The notes under the pieces are model-generated. The model did not search any database and was not told where the DNA came from. It worked only from the letters and a program-made list of their open reading frames with translations. A DNA stretch of 64,000 bases from Pseudobutyrivibrio ruminis CF1b (lineage in GTDB: Bacteria; Bacillota; Clostridia; Lachnospirales; Lachnospiraceae). The position numbers were made by a program, and so were the translations under genes. This document shows positions 14,015 through 22,811 of this stretch, piece after piece (position 1 is the first letter of the stretch; every line of letters begins with the position of its first letter). The stretch spans positions 248,001-312,000 of the forward strand of contig NZ_AUJB01000008.1 in the NCBI RefSeq assembly GCF_000424005.1, written 5' to 3'.

Positions 14015-14113
14015 CATTTTACTACTGAAGATTTTGATGTCTTCAAGGAAACGTATGATACAAAAGACGATAAAGCTGACCTATCTCAATATATATCTGA
14101 GATAATAAACTGA
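14015..14113 (+). pseudogene. C-terminal relic related to the small protein at 1689-1904
   Basis: Between the HNH gene and hsdR a frame without a start reads FTTEDFDVFKETYDTKDDK and stops at TGA 14111. It aligns with IKTPEDLAVFKEMYDIKEE of the protein at 1689-1904. Identity in that helix is high enough to suggest a decayed paralogue. The rest of the gap to 14,258 is AT-rich without other recognisable content. Confidence 0.45.
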
Positions 14114-14258
14114 TATGCTATATCACGGTTAACCCTGATGTAGAAATATATTTTGATTGTCTATATTATTAGATAAGTTATTTACTAAATGGATAGACGA
14201 GTAATAGATATACATAGGTATGTTCTGATAATAAATAATTATGAGAAGGAGCATGTAC

Positions 14259-17200
14259 ATGAGCAATTTTACATTTTTAAAATCTCATTGGGAAGATTTA
14301 AGTAAAACTGGTGAGTTAGCTGAGGCTTATGTTTATTCAGATCCAAACGGTTCGATGTTTAAGCAGGGCTTATTTGCTGAACGAATAGTAAAATATATGT
14401 TGGCTTATGATGGAATAGCTGAGCCAACTTATGATAATACCCACGCTAATAGAATAAAGCTTTTAAAATATAATGGCTTACTTCCAAAAGATATCGATGA
14501 TGCATTGTATGTCATAAGAAAAACTAGAAACGATGCATCACATAATGATTTGGATAATCAGAAAAAGGCAAAAGATAACCTTCAATTGGCTTTTAATGTC
14601 GGTGTTTGGTTTATGCAGACTTATGGAGATTATACTTTTGAGCCACAGCCATATGTTGAGCCTGTCGATGTAGCAGTTCAAAATGAAGAGCTTTCTAAAG
14701 AAAATGATGAACTTGAACAGAAATTGAAAGCGCTTGAGGCTGAAATTGAGAATATCAGAAAGAAAGGTAAGTCTGATTCTAACCGAAAGAGTAGTGCGTT
14801 CAAAAATGCTCAATCAGTTCATTTGTCTGAGGCTCAGACAAGAGAATTGATTGATGAGCAATTGCGCCTTGCAGGGTGGGAAGTAGATACGCCTAATATC
14901 AGATATTCAAAAGGTAGTCGTCCAGAGAAAGGGCGTTCTTTAGCAATTGCTGAGTGGCCTACTGATAGTAGTCTTGGGAATAAGGGATTTGCTGACTATG
15001 CTCTTTTTATTGGAGAGCAGATGGTTGGAATCATTGAGGCTAAAAAGATGGATACAGATGTATTTGGCGCTCTGAATGTCCAGGCAAAAGACTATGCCAA
15101 GAATATCCGTATGCAGGATAGAGCATATGTGCTGAAGAAATATGCTGAGTATTTTGTGCCATTTGTATATGCAACTAATGGTCGTCCATATTTGGAACAG
15201 TATAAGGAAAAGTCTGGCATCTGGGGATTAGATACAAGACAGCCATATAATGTTCCATCAGCTGTTGCAGCATGGCCAAGACCAGAAGAGTTAGTTCTTG
15301 ATTTGCAGATGGATATTGATGAAGCTAATGACGAACTAGAGCATACTGGCTTTGACGATTTAGAGAATCCTGATGGATTAAATTTGAGATATTATCAGAT
15401 TGAGGCAATAAAGGCTGCAGAAGATGCAATTATAAAAGACCATAAGAAGACTGCTCTTTTAGCAATGGCTACTGGAACTGGCAAAACTAGAACTGTTTTA
15501 GGCATGGTTTACCGATTCCTCACAGCAAAAAGATTCAAAAGAATCCTTTATTTGGTAGATAGAAACTCACTTGGTGAGCAGACTATGGATACATTTAAAG
15601 AGGTTAAGTTGAAAGACTTGCTTACACTTAACCAGATTTATGATGTTAAAGAATTAAAAGATAAGGAATTTGATAAAGATACAAAAGTACACATTTGTAC
15701 GGTTCAAAGCCTTGTAAAACGAGTACTTTATGATGAGTCTGATCAGAAGTTGGGTTCTACAGATTATGACTTAATTATTGTTGATGAAGCGCATCGTGGT
15801 TATATTCTTGATAGAGAAATGGCTGATGAAGAATTACTTTATCGAGATCAGGAGGATTACAGAAGTAAGTATCGTTCTGTAATTGATTATTTTGATGCCA
15901 TAAAGATTGCACTTACAGCCACTCCAGCTTTGCAGACTACCGAGATATTTGGTGCCCCAGTTTATACATACGATTACAGAACAGCCGTAATTGACGGATA
16001 TCTTGTAGATCATGATGCACCACATATTATTGGAACAAAGCTTAGTAGAGATGGTATTAAATTTGCAGCTGGTTCAACTGTGCCTATTTATGATCCAGAC
16101 ACAAAACAAATATTGAATTCAGCTGAGCTGGATGATGACTTAATATTTGAAGTAGATAAGTTTAATAAAGAAGTAGTAACAAAAAATTTTAATACAACAG
16201 TGCTAGAAGAGATAGCAAAAGATATCGATCCAAATGCACCAGGAAAGACTCTTATATTTGCTGTGGATGATGCACATGCAGATATGGTTACAAATATTTT
16301 GCAAAATATCTATTCAAAGCAGGGAGTTAGCTCAGAGGCAATTATGAAGATTACTGGTTCTATTGAAAACGGTAATCAAAAACGAATAAATGAAGTTATT
16401 CGTAAGTTTAAAAATGACACATTCCCAAGCATTGTTGTTACGGTGGATTTATTAACAACAGGTATCGATGTTGAAGAGATTGTAAATCTTGTGTTCTTAA
16501 GACGTATTAAGTCTAGAATTCTCTTTGAGCAGATGCTTGGACGCGCAACAAGACTCTGCGATGACATCGGAAAAGATCACTTTGAGATCTATGATGCAGT
16601 AGGCGTTTATAATGCACTTGAGCCAGTAACAAACATGAAGCCTCTTGTAGTTAGTAATAAAACTACATTTGAGGATATTATTGATGGATTTGACTCATTG
16701 GAAACAGAATCTCAAAAAGAGAATCAGGTTGATATTCTTATTGCGAAAATGCGTCGTAATAAGAATGGAATGAGCGATGAAAACTGTGAAAAATTTGAGT
16801 TTTCAACTGGGTTTGATCCAGATGAGTTTATTGCTCAGCTTAAGAAGAGTAATGCTAAACAGGCAGAAGAATTAATAAAAAAGAACCGTGAGGCATTTAA
16901 ATATGTAAAGCGTATGCCTAGGGAGCGTGGAAAGGTAATCAGCGATAAGCCGGATGAACTTATAGAGCATTCACGTGGTTATGGCGATGCAACAAAGCCG
17001 GAGGATTATCTTAAAGAGTTTTATGATTTCATAAATACGCATGTAAATGAAATAGCTGCTCTTAAGATAGTTAAGACAAAGCCTCAAGATCTGACTAGAA
17101 AATCTTTGAAGGAATTGAAACTGATACTTGATCAGAATAATTTCAACGAAACCATGCTGAAAACTGCTTGGCGTAGTATGACAAACGAGGACATTGCAGC

Positions 17201-17501
17201 GGATATTATTAGTTTTATTAGACAGCAGAGTATCGGTGATGCATTAATTAGCAAGGAAGATAGAATCCATAATGCATTAGCAAAGGTAAAGAAGGCCCAC
17301 CCAGAGCTTACTAAAATACAGTTAGGCTGGTTAGACAGAATTGAAGCTCAGTTATTAAAAGAGACTGTATTGAATCGAGAGACATTTGATTCAGCCGCAT
17401 TTAAAAATAAAGGTGGTTACAATGTTGTAAATAAAGCCTTTGATAATAAGCTGGAAGATTATATTGCGGAAATAAATGACGCAATGTATGCAGCACAATA
17501 A
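14259..17501 (+). CDS. hsdR: Type I restriction endonuclease, R subunit
   Basis: The start ATG 14259 is seven bases after AAGGAG; the in-frame ATGs at 14241 and 14253 are inside or too close to it. The 1080-residue protein has an N-terminal DUF4145-like helical domain (RKTRNDASHNDLDN), a coiled-coil linker at about 135-170, a PD-(D/E)xK nuclease (GFADYALFIGEQMVGIIEAK, about 240-260), Walker A MATGTGKT near 403, DEAH near 508, TATP near 552 and helicase motif VI QMLGRATRL near 756, then an EcoEI-type C-terminus. It translocates and cuts DNA with HsdM and HsdS. It is the first gene of hsdR-hsdM-hsdS. Confidence 0.95.
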   Translation: MSNFTFLKSHWEDLSKTGELAEAYVYSDPNGSMFKQGLFAERIVKYMLAYDGIAEPTYDNTHANRIKLLKYNGLLPKDIDDALYVIRKTRNDASHNDLDNQKKAKDNLQLAFNVGVWFMQTYGDYTFEPQPYVEPVDVAVQNEELSKENDELEQKLKALEAEIENIRKKGKSDSNRKSSAFKNAQSVHLSEAQTRELIDEQLRLAGWEVDTPNIRYSKGSRPEKGRSLAIAEWPTDSSLGNKGFADYALFIGEQMVGIIEAKKMDTDVFGALNVQAKDYAKNIRMQDRAYVLKKYAEYFVPFVYATNGRPYLEQYKEKSGIWGLDTRQPYNVPSAVAAWPRPEELVLDLQMDIDEANDELEHTGFDDLENPDGLNLRYYQIEAIKAAEDAIIKDHKKTALLAMATGTGKTRTVLGMVYRFLTAKRFKRILYLVDRNSLGEQTMDTFKEVKLKDLLTLNQIYDVKELKDKEFDKDTKVHICTVQSLVKRVLYDESDQKLGSTDYDLIIVDEAHRGYILDREMADEELLYRDQEDYRSKYRSVIDYFDAIKIALTATPALQTTEIFGAPVYTYDYRTAVIDGYLVDHDAPHIIGTKLSRDGIKFAAGSTVPIYDPDTKQILNSAELDDDLIFEVDKFNKEVVTKNFNTTVLEEIAKDIDPNAPGKTLIFAVDDAHADMVTNILQNIYSKQGVSSEAIMKITGSIENGNQKRINEVIRKFKNDTFPSIVVTVDLLTTGIDVEEIVNLVFLRRIKSRILFEQMLGRATRLCDDIGKDHFEIYDAVGVYNALEPVTNMKPLVVSNKTTFEDIIDGFDSLETESQKENQVDILIAKMRRNKNGMSDENCEKFEFSTGFDPDEFIAQLKKSNAKQAEELIKKNREAFKYVKRMPRERGKVISDKPDELIEHSRGYGDATKPEDYLKEFYDFINTHVNEIAALKIVKTKPQDLTRKSLKELKLILDQNNFNETMLKTAWRSMTNEDIAADIISFIRQQSIGDALISKEDRIHNALAKVKKAHPELTKIQLGWLDRIEAQLLKETVLNRETFDSAAFKNKGGYNVVNKAFDNKLEDYIAEINDAMYAAQ

Positions 17502-17522
17502 AAAACAGGAGAGTTATAACTA

Positions 17523-18953
17523 ATGACAAACAATGAAATAGTAGCTAAGCTTTGGAATTTATGTAATGTATTGCGTGATGATGGAATTACATATCAGGAT
17601 TACGTAACAGAGCTTACATATATTTTATTTTTAAAAATGGCCAAGGAGACAGGTGCTGAGAAAAATATTCCAGAGGAATATCGCTGGGATAATCTTAGTA
17701 GCAAGGATGGTATTGAATTAAAGAAATTCTATGCAACTCTTTTACAGGAACTTGGAGAAAATGGCACTGGTAAGATTCAGCATATTTATTCAGGTGCTAG
17801 TAGTAAGATTGACGAGCCTGCAAACCTAAAGAAAATCATTACAAGCATCGATGATCTTGACTGGTACAGTGCCAAGGAAGAAGGTCTTGGAAATCTTTAC
17901 GAAGGTTTATTAGAGAAAAACGCTAATGAGAAAAAGTCTGGTGCGGGCCAGTATTTCACACCTCGTGTTCTTATTGATGTAATGACTGAACTTGTTGCCC
18001 CACAGCCTGGAGAAAGATGTAATGATCCGGCGTGCGGTACATATGGTTTTATGATTGCAGCAGATAGATATGTTAAGAATCACACAGATGACCTTTTCGA
18101 CTTATCTGAGGATGAACAGCATTTCCAAAAGTATGAAGCATTCACTGGAGCAGAGCTTGTACATGAGACACATAGGCTTGCACTTATGAACTCAATGCTT
18201 CATGACATTGAAGGTGAGATTTACCTTTGTGATACGCTTTCTAATCAGGGAAAGGTTTTAAAGAATTACGACGTTGTTCTTACCAATCCACCATTTGGAA
18301 CAAAGAAGGGTGGTGAGCGTGCTAGTCGTGATGATTTAACATTTATGACAAGCAATAAGCAGCTAAATTTTTTGCAGCATATTTATCGTTCATTGAATAC
18401 GGATGGTAAGGCTAGAGCTGCAGTGGTTCTTCCTGATAATGTTCTTTTCGCTGATAACGATGGAGAAAAAATTCGTAAGGATTTAATGGAGAAATGTAAT
18501 CTACATACGATTCTTAGATTGCCTACTGGTATTTTCTACGCCCAGGGCGTAAAGACAAATGTGTTATTCTTCAACCGTGGGACTAAGGATGAAGGAAATA
18601 CAAAGGAAGTTTGGATTTATGATTTACGTTCCAATATGCCATCTTTTGGTAAGACAAATCCTCTTACTAGGGAGCATTTCAAAGAGTTTGTCGAATGCTA
18701 TTGCGCTGGTCATATGGAAGATCGTAAGGAAACTTGGTCAGAGGAAAATCCAGACGGACGTTGGAGAAAGTATACCTATGAGCAGATTCTTGAGCGTGAC
18801 AAGACGAGCTTAGACATTTCATGGATTCGCTCTGGCGATACTGTTGATGACAGATCATTAGCAGAGTTGTTGGATGAAATCGAAGAGAAGGCTTCTAACA
18901 TTAATAATGCAGTAGAAGCATTGAAATCATTAATTGGAGATTTGGAGGAATAA
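17523..18953 (+). CDS. hsdM: Type I DNA methyltransferase, M subunit
   Basis: The 476-residue protein has the N-terminal HsdM helical domain, then the N6-adenine methylase core. Motif I is DPACGTYGF at about 168, where the more usual TGG is TYG, as in some EcoEI-like enzymes. Catalytic motif IV is NPPFG at 255. It transfers methyl groups from S-adenosylmethionine to adenine in the site defined by HsdS. It starts 21 bases after hsdR behind AGGAGAG and is followed four bases later by hsdS. Confidence 0.95.
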   Translation: MTNNEIVAKLWNLCNVLRDDGITYQDYVTELTYILFLKMAKETGAEKNIPEEYRWDNLSSKDGIELKKFYATLLQELGENGTGKIQHIYSGASSKIDEPANLKKIITSIDDLDWYSAKEEGLGNLYEGLLEKNANEKKSGAGQYFTPRVLIDVMTELVAPQPGERCNDPACGTYGFMIAADRYVKNHTDDLFDLSEDEQHFQKYEAFTGAELVHETHRLALMNSMLHDIEGEIYLCDTLSNQGKVLKNYDVVLTNPPFGTKKGGERASRDDLTFMTSNKQLNFLQHIYRSLNTDGKARAAVVLPDNVLFADNDGEKIRKDLMEKCNLHTILRLPTGIFYAQGVKTNVLFFNRGTKDEGNTKEVWIYDLRSNMPSFGKTNPLTREHFKEFVECYCAGHMEDRKETWSEENPDGRWRKYTYEQILERDKTSLDISWIRSGDTVDDRSLAELLDEIEEKASNINNAVEALKSLIGDLEE

Positions 18954-18957
18954 GTTA

Positions 18958-20547
18958 ATGGATACAAAGGCATTACGCCAGAAAATATTAGATTTAGCTA
19001 TCCGTGGCAAGCTTGTTCCACAGGATCCTAATGATGAACCAGCATCAGTTCTTCTCGAAAGAATACGTGAAGAAAAGAAGCAGATGGTTAAAGAGGGGAA
19101 GTTGAAGCCAAAGGATATTAAGAACGATACTATTATCTTCAAAGGTGAGGATAATATGTATTATGAGAAGTTTCAGGATGGAACGGTGAATTGTATTGAG
19201 GATGAGATACCATTTGATATTCCAAACGGATGGGAATGGAGTAGAATAGGAAGTCTTTTTTTCACTGTTACTGGTAGCACTCCTTCTACAAAAAATAACG
19301 AATACTATGGTAATGATTATCCCTTCTATAAACCTACTGATTTAGATGATGGTTATGATGTCCATGATTCAATTGATCATGTTTCAACAGCGGGGTACGA
19401 GACAGGACGATCATTACCTGTAAATTCAGTTTTAGTTACATGTATAGGCGCAACAATAGGAAAAACTGGATTGATTCATTCTGCTGGTATCTGTAATCAG
19501 CAAATAAATGCATTGCTTCCTAGTCCATATGTTAATTCGGACTATACGTTTTATAGTATGTGTTCTGAATTTGAACAAAACCAGATAATAGGTAATGCTT
19601 CTGCAACGACCTTGCCTATACTCAACAAAGGTCGATTTGACAATTTGCTTTTTATTGTTCCACCAATTCATCAGCAAATCAAGATATCGGAGGAAATAAA
19701 AAAGATATTGGAATTAGTAAGTGTTCTTGAAGAAAACAAGGATAGTCTGGTTGATATTATTTCTGATACTAAATCAAAAGTTTTGGACATGGCAATAAGA
19801 GGAAAGTTGGCTCCACAGAATCCAAATGATGAACCTGCATCTGTTTTCATTGAACGTCTCAGGGGAGAAAAAGAAGCGTTAATAAATTACGATAAACCTA
19901 AACGTGATAAGAGGAAATCTATCATTTATAAAGGGAAGGATAACTATTATTATGAGAAGTTAATGGATGGAACTATAAAATCTATCATGGACGAAATCCC
20001 ATATGAGTTACCCGCTAACTGGACGTGGTGCAGAATACGTGACATTGCCTCTATTAAAGGAGGAAAAAGAATTCCAAAGGGATACAGCTTTTCTGATAAT
20101 GAAACTGCCCATGCTTACATCAGAGTTACCGATATGAAGTATAATACAATAATTATGGATGGTATAAAATATATTGATGATGATATTTATGAGAAAATAA
20201 AAGCATATACTATTTCTTCAGATGATTTGTACATTACTGTTGCAGGAACAATTGGTGCAGTGGGAACAGTACCGAAAGAAATGGATGGTATGAATCTAAC
20301 TGAAAATGCTGTAAAAGCTACAAATATACAAATAAATAAGAATTATTTATGCGTAGCTATCCAGAGCTCTTTTATACAAAATCAATTTCAAGATAAAACG
20401 CACCATGTCGCAATGCCTAAGCTGGCTATTGAAAGAATTCTTAGTACATTAATACCGATACCTCCAATTAAAGAGCAAGAAATAATTGCCGATACTGTTG
20501 TAAATATAAAGGAACATATTGCACAGATTGAAGCCAATCTCATTTGA
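18958..20547 (+). CDS. hsdS: Type I specificity subunit
   Basis: ATG 18958 follows GGAGG and gives 529 residues. Two target-recognition domains (about 80-240 and 350-500) are separated by conserved coiled-coil regions. The conserved regions are direct repeats: LAIRGKLVPQDPNDEPASVL near residue 15 and MAIRGKLAPQNPNDEPASVF near 280. This symmetry implies a two-part recognition sequence. No second hsdS or recombinase lies nearby, so phase switching is not evident. Its last codons form the left arm of the terminator. Confidence 0.95.
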   Translation: MDTKALRQKILDLAIRGKLVPQDPNDEPASVLLERIREEKKQMVKEGKLKPKDIKNDTIIFKGEDNMYYEKFQDGTVNCIEDEIPFDIPNGWEWSRIGSLFFTVTGSTPSTKNNEYYGNDYPFYKPTDLDDGYDVHDSIDHVSTAGYETGRSLPVNSVLVTCIGATIGKTGLIHSAGICNQQINALLPSPYVNSDYTFYSMCSEFEQNQIIGNASATTLPILNKGRFDNLLFIVPPIHQQIKISEEIKKILELVSVLEENKDSLVDIISDTKSKVLDMAIRGKLAPQNPNDEPASVFIERLRGEKEALINYDKPKRDKRKSIIYKGKDNYYYEKLMDGTIKSIMDEIPYELPANWTWCRIRDIASIKGGKRIPKGYSFSDNETAHAYIRVTDMKYNTIIMDGIKYIDDDIYEKIKAYTISSDDLYITVAGTIGAVGTVPKEMDGMNLTENAVKATNIQINKNYLCVAIQSSFIQNQFQDKTHHVAMPKLAIERILSTLIPIPPIKEQEIIADTVVNIKEHIAQIEANLI

Positions 20548-20562
20548 GATTGGCTTCAATTA
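20527..20562 (+). terminator. Terminator overlapping the hsdS stop codon
   Basis: A perfect 16-bp inverted repeat (20527-20542 with 20545-20560) has the TGA stop as the first bases of its right arm. The tail is AT-rich (TATATCTATATT) rather than pure T, so it may also work on the other strand or as a 3' stabiliser. Confidence 0.7.
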
Positions 20563-20725
20563 TATCTATATTAGTACCTGTTATATATAGATTATATTAT
20601 ATGAATTCTGTTAGCATTATGATTGGTGGAACTATAAAACATATAGTGATTTACTATAGAAATGTGTATAGCTTTAAACGGTTGTTCCATTAGAATGGGC
20701 ATATATTAGATATTAATATGTTGGA

Positions 20726-20753
20726 TTGAATGAAATGCTTAAAATGCTATACT
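20726..20753 (+). promoter_or_regulatory. Promoter of the Septu-like operon
   Basis: TTGAAT (20726-20731) and TATACT (20748-20753) with a 16-bp spacer, 60 bases before the ptuA start. The AT-rich stretch 20,561-20,725 has no ORF or clear structure. Confidence 0.55.
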
Positions 20754-20812
20754 TTAATTTAGATGAAATTAGTTGATTTTTGAATAGAAAGATAGAAGCG
20801 GAAGGTGAATCG

Positions 20813-22132
20813 ATGAAGTTAGTATATATAAAAGTAGATGGATACAAAAATCTTAACAAGTTTGAATTGAATTTTGAAAAACCAAGTTCTATAGCAGCAA
20901 TTATAGGAAATAATGGAAGCGGTAAATCAAATCTTCTAGAGGCGGTAGCTATTATCTTTTCATCTATTAAGGTAAACGAAGAAATCCCTTTTATTTTTGA
21001 TATTGAATATTATGAGGGGGATGAAAAGTATAGATTGTCAAATGAAAATGGTAAATATTGCTTGAATGGCGAAAAGATTACTCCAAGCATGCATAAATAT
21101 TTGCCTAGATCTCTTTTCCTTTATTATTGTGGAGAGACTAATCGTTTGAGAATGATTGCAGAGTCAAAAATAGATAAGTCGTTTGATAAATCCTTAAAGA
21201 CAGATGGTGAATTTGTGCTTAAGTACAACACATATATTGGACTTAGAGAATTTGGCCCTGCAATGCTTGCCACAACAGCTTTTGAAAATGAACTCTATTA
21301 TAAAATTTGTAGATTGCTAAATATCGATGGAATGACAGGAAAGGCCGTTTTTAAGCTAAAGAACCCAGGCTGGAGTAAGTCAGCTAAAGTTAGCGATAAT
21401 TCGTTTTGGAATGCGAGAGGAACCGTCGATTATCTTCTTAATGCTATAAAGAGAACAGGTACACTAAAAATATTGAGTAACGATAGTGCGGAAATTCTTG
21501 TAAATGATTTTTCTAAAATAGATTTTCAGGCAGAGAATGCATTTGATCTATTCATAAAATATGAATTGTTGGTTCAGGCTGGAATATTGGATAGCATTGA
21601 TTTTGAAGTAAAAAAATGTGATGCTTTGTTTTCAGCTAATGATTTGAGCGAAGGTGAAAAACAACTTGCTTTAATTCTAGCGATTATGGACATTACTAAA
21701 GAGTACCGAGCATTATTTTTATTGGATGAGTTTGATGCGTTTTTACATCCAGGATGGCAAAGAAAAATTTTGCAAATACTTTCTAGTTATGAAATTAATG
21801 GACAAGTTATTTTTACAACACATTCCCCATTGACATTAGGGAAAATGGAACATGACAACATAAGAATACTGAAAGATGGAGAAGTGTTTAAGCCTACCAC
21901 AAGTTCATATAATAGAGATGTGTCAGAGGTATTAGAAGAAATCATGGAGGTGAAAAAACGTCCGGAGGAGGTAACTCAATTAATTAGTTTATTCAGAAGT
22001 AGTATAGCTAAAAAAGAAATAGATAATGCAAAAAGAACATATGAGGAAATCATTAAGTATTTAACAAGTGAAGATCCGTTTATTTTACAGGCAGAAAGCA
22101 GCATTGCTAGATTGGAGAGACATAAAAAGTGA
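20813..22132 (+). CDS. ptuA: AAA ATPase of a Septu-like defence system (PtuA)
   Basis: ATG 20813 follows GAAGGTG; the upstream in-frame TTG at 20780 is less likely. The 439-residue protein is an SMC/RecF-type ABC ATPase: Walker A GNNGSGKSN at 32-40, a split insert, signature LSEGEKQLALILAI near 285, Walker B FLLDEFDAFLHP near 302-313 and the H-loop TTHSP near 335. The four-base overlap with an HNH gene of the PtuB type makes Septu the best match. In Septu the ATPase complex binds the nuclease and responds to phage. The C-terminal 90 residues are a charged helical tail. Confidence 0.8.
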   Translation: MKLVYIKVDGYKNLNKFELNFEKPSSIAAIIGNNGSGKSNLLEAVAIIFSSIKVNEEIPFIFDIEYYEGDEKYRLSNENGKYCLNGEKITPSMHKYLPRSLFLYYCGETNRLRMIAESKIDKSFDKSLKTDGEFVLKYNTYIGLREFGPAMLATTAFENELYYKICRLLNIDGMTGKAVFKLKNPGWSKSAKVSDNSFWNARGTVDYLLNAIKRTGTLKILSNDSAEILVNDFSKIDFQAENAFDLFIKYELLVQAGILDSIDFEVKKCDALFSANDLSEGEKQLALILAIMDITKEYRALFLLDEFDAFLHPGWQRKILQILSSYEINGQVIFTTHSPLTLGKMEHDNIRILKDGEVFKPTTSSYNRDVSEVLEEIMEVKKRPEEVTQLISLFRSSIAKKEIDNAKRTYEEIIKYLTSEDPFILQAESSIARLERHKK

Positions 22133-22758
22133 AGCATATAAAAAAGGAAAGTGAACCAGAAGATTTAAAAGAATATAAAAAATTGGAAGGCGCGTGTTTT
22201 AGGGATTTATCGAAAAATGTAAAAAAAAATCTGAGAGATTCTCTGAGGCAGGAGCAAGGTGGGATATGTTGTTACTGTGAACGAGAATTAAAGGGAAAAA
22301 CTGTGATAGAACACATTAAACCTAAAGAACGCTTTCCAGCGCTACAACTTGAGTATTCAAATTTGGTTCTATCATGTGATGGCGGTGAGTGTGAGCGAAA
22401 GAAGCATAATAGAAGAGAAAATAAAAACTATCCACTGTATTGTGATGCCAATAAAAATAATAATCGTATTTGTGTTTCGCCACTTGATGATAATTGTGAA
22501 AAAATGTTTGGTTATGGCGAGGATGGAGAAATCTATGGGCTGTCAAAGGAAGCAAATGATACTATTGCTGTTTTAAATCTTAGTGTTCCATTTTTAAATC
22601 ACCAAAGGAAAGCTGTCATTGACAGTATTAAAAACACAGATTTGTCAGAGAGCGAATGGGAAGAAGAATTGGTTTATTATCAGAATAGAAAATTTGATGG
22701 TGATTTTGAACCGTTTTGTACAGCGGCAATATATTATATTGAAAACTATGTTCTATAG
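22129..22758 (+). CDS. ptuB: HNH nuclease of a Septu-like system (PtuB)
   Basis: The GTG start at 22129 overlaps the ptuA stop (GTGA). The 209-residue protein has CCYCERELKGKTVIEHIKPK at about 47-66, which combines a CxxC zinc knuckle with the HNH His, then LEYSNLVLSCDGGECERKKH with the second zinc pair and Asn. This matches the TIGR02646/PtuB nuclease family that pairs with PtuA or with retrons. No reverse transcriptase or msr-msd lies nearby, so retron is excluded and Septu favoured. Confidence 0.82.
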   Translation: MKHIKKESEPEDLKEYKKLEGACFRDLSKNVKKNLRDSLRQEQGGICCYCERELKGKTVIEHIKPKERFPALQLEYSNLVLSCDGGECERKKHNRRENKNYPLYCDANKNNNRICVSPLDDNCEKMFGYGEDGEIYGLSKEANDTIAVLNLSVPFLNHQRKAVIDSIKNTDLSESEWEEELVYYQNRKFDGDFEPFCTAAIYYIENYVL

Positions 22759-22811
22759 CTTGCAAACAAATAATGTGTGGGGGAATTTTGTTGTAATTGT
22801 GAGGGGGAATA

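Noticed and set aside
18958-20547. Phase-variable hsdS cassette
   Set aside because: There is no second hsdS, no inverted repeat pair and no recombinase beside the operon.
22129-22758. Retron system, because PtuB-like HNH and ATPase genes occur in retrons
   Set aside because: No reverse transcriptase or msr-msd-like sequence lies on either side of the pair.
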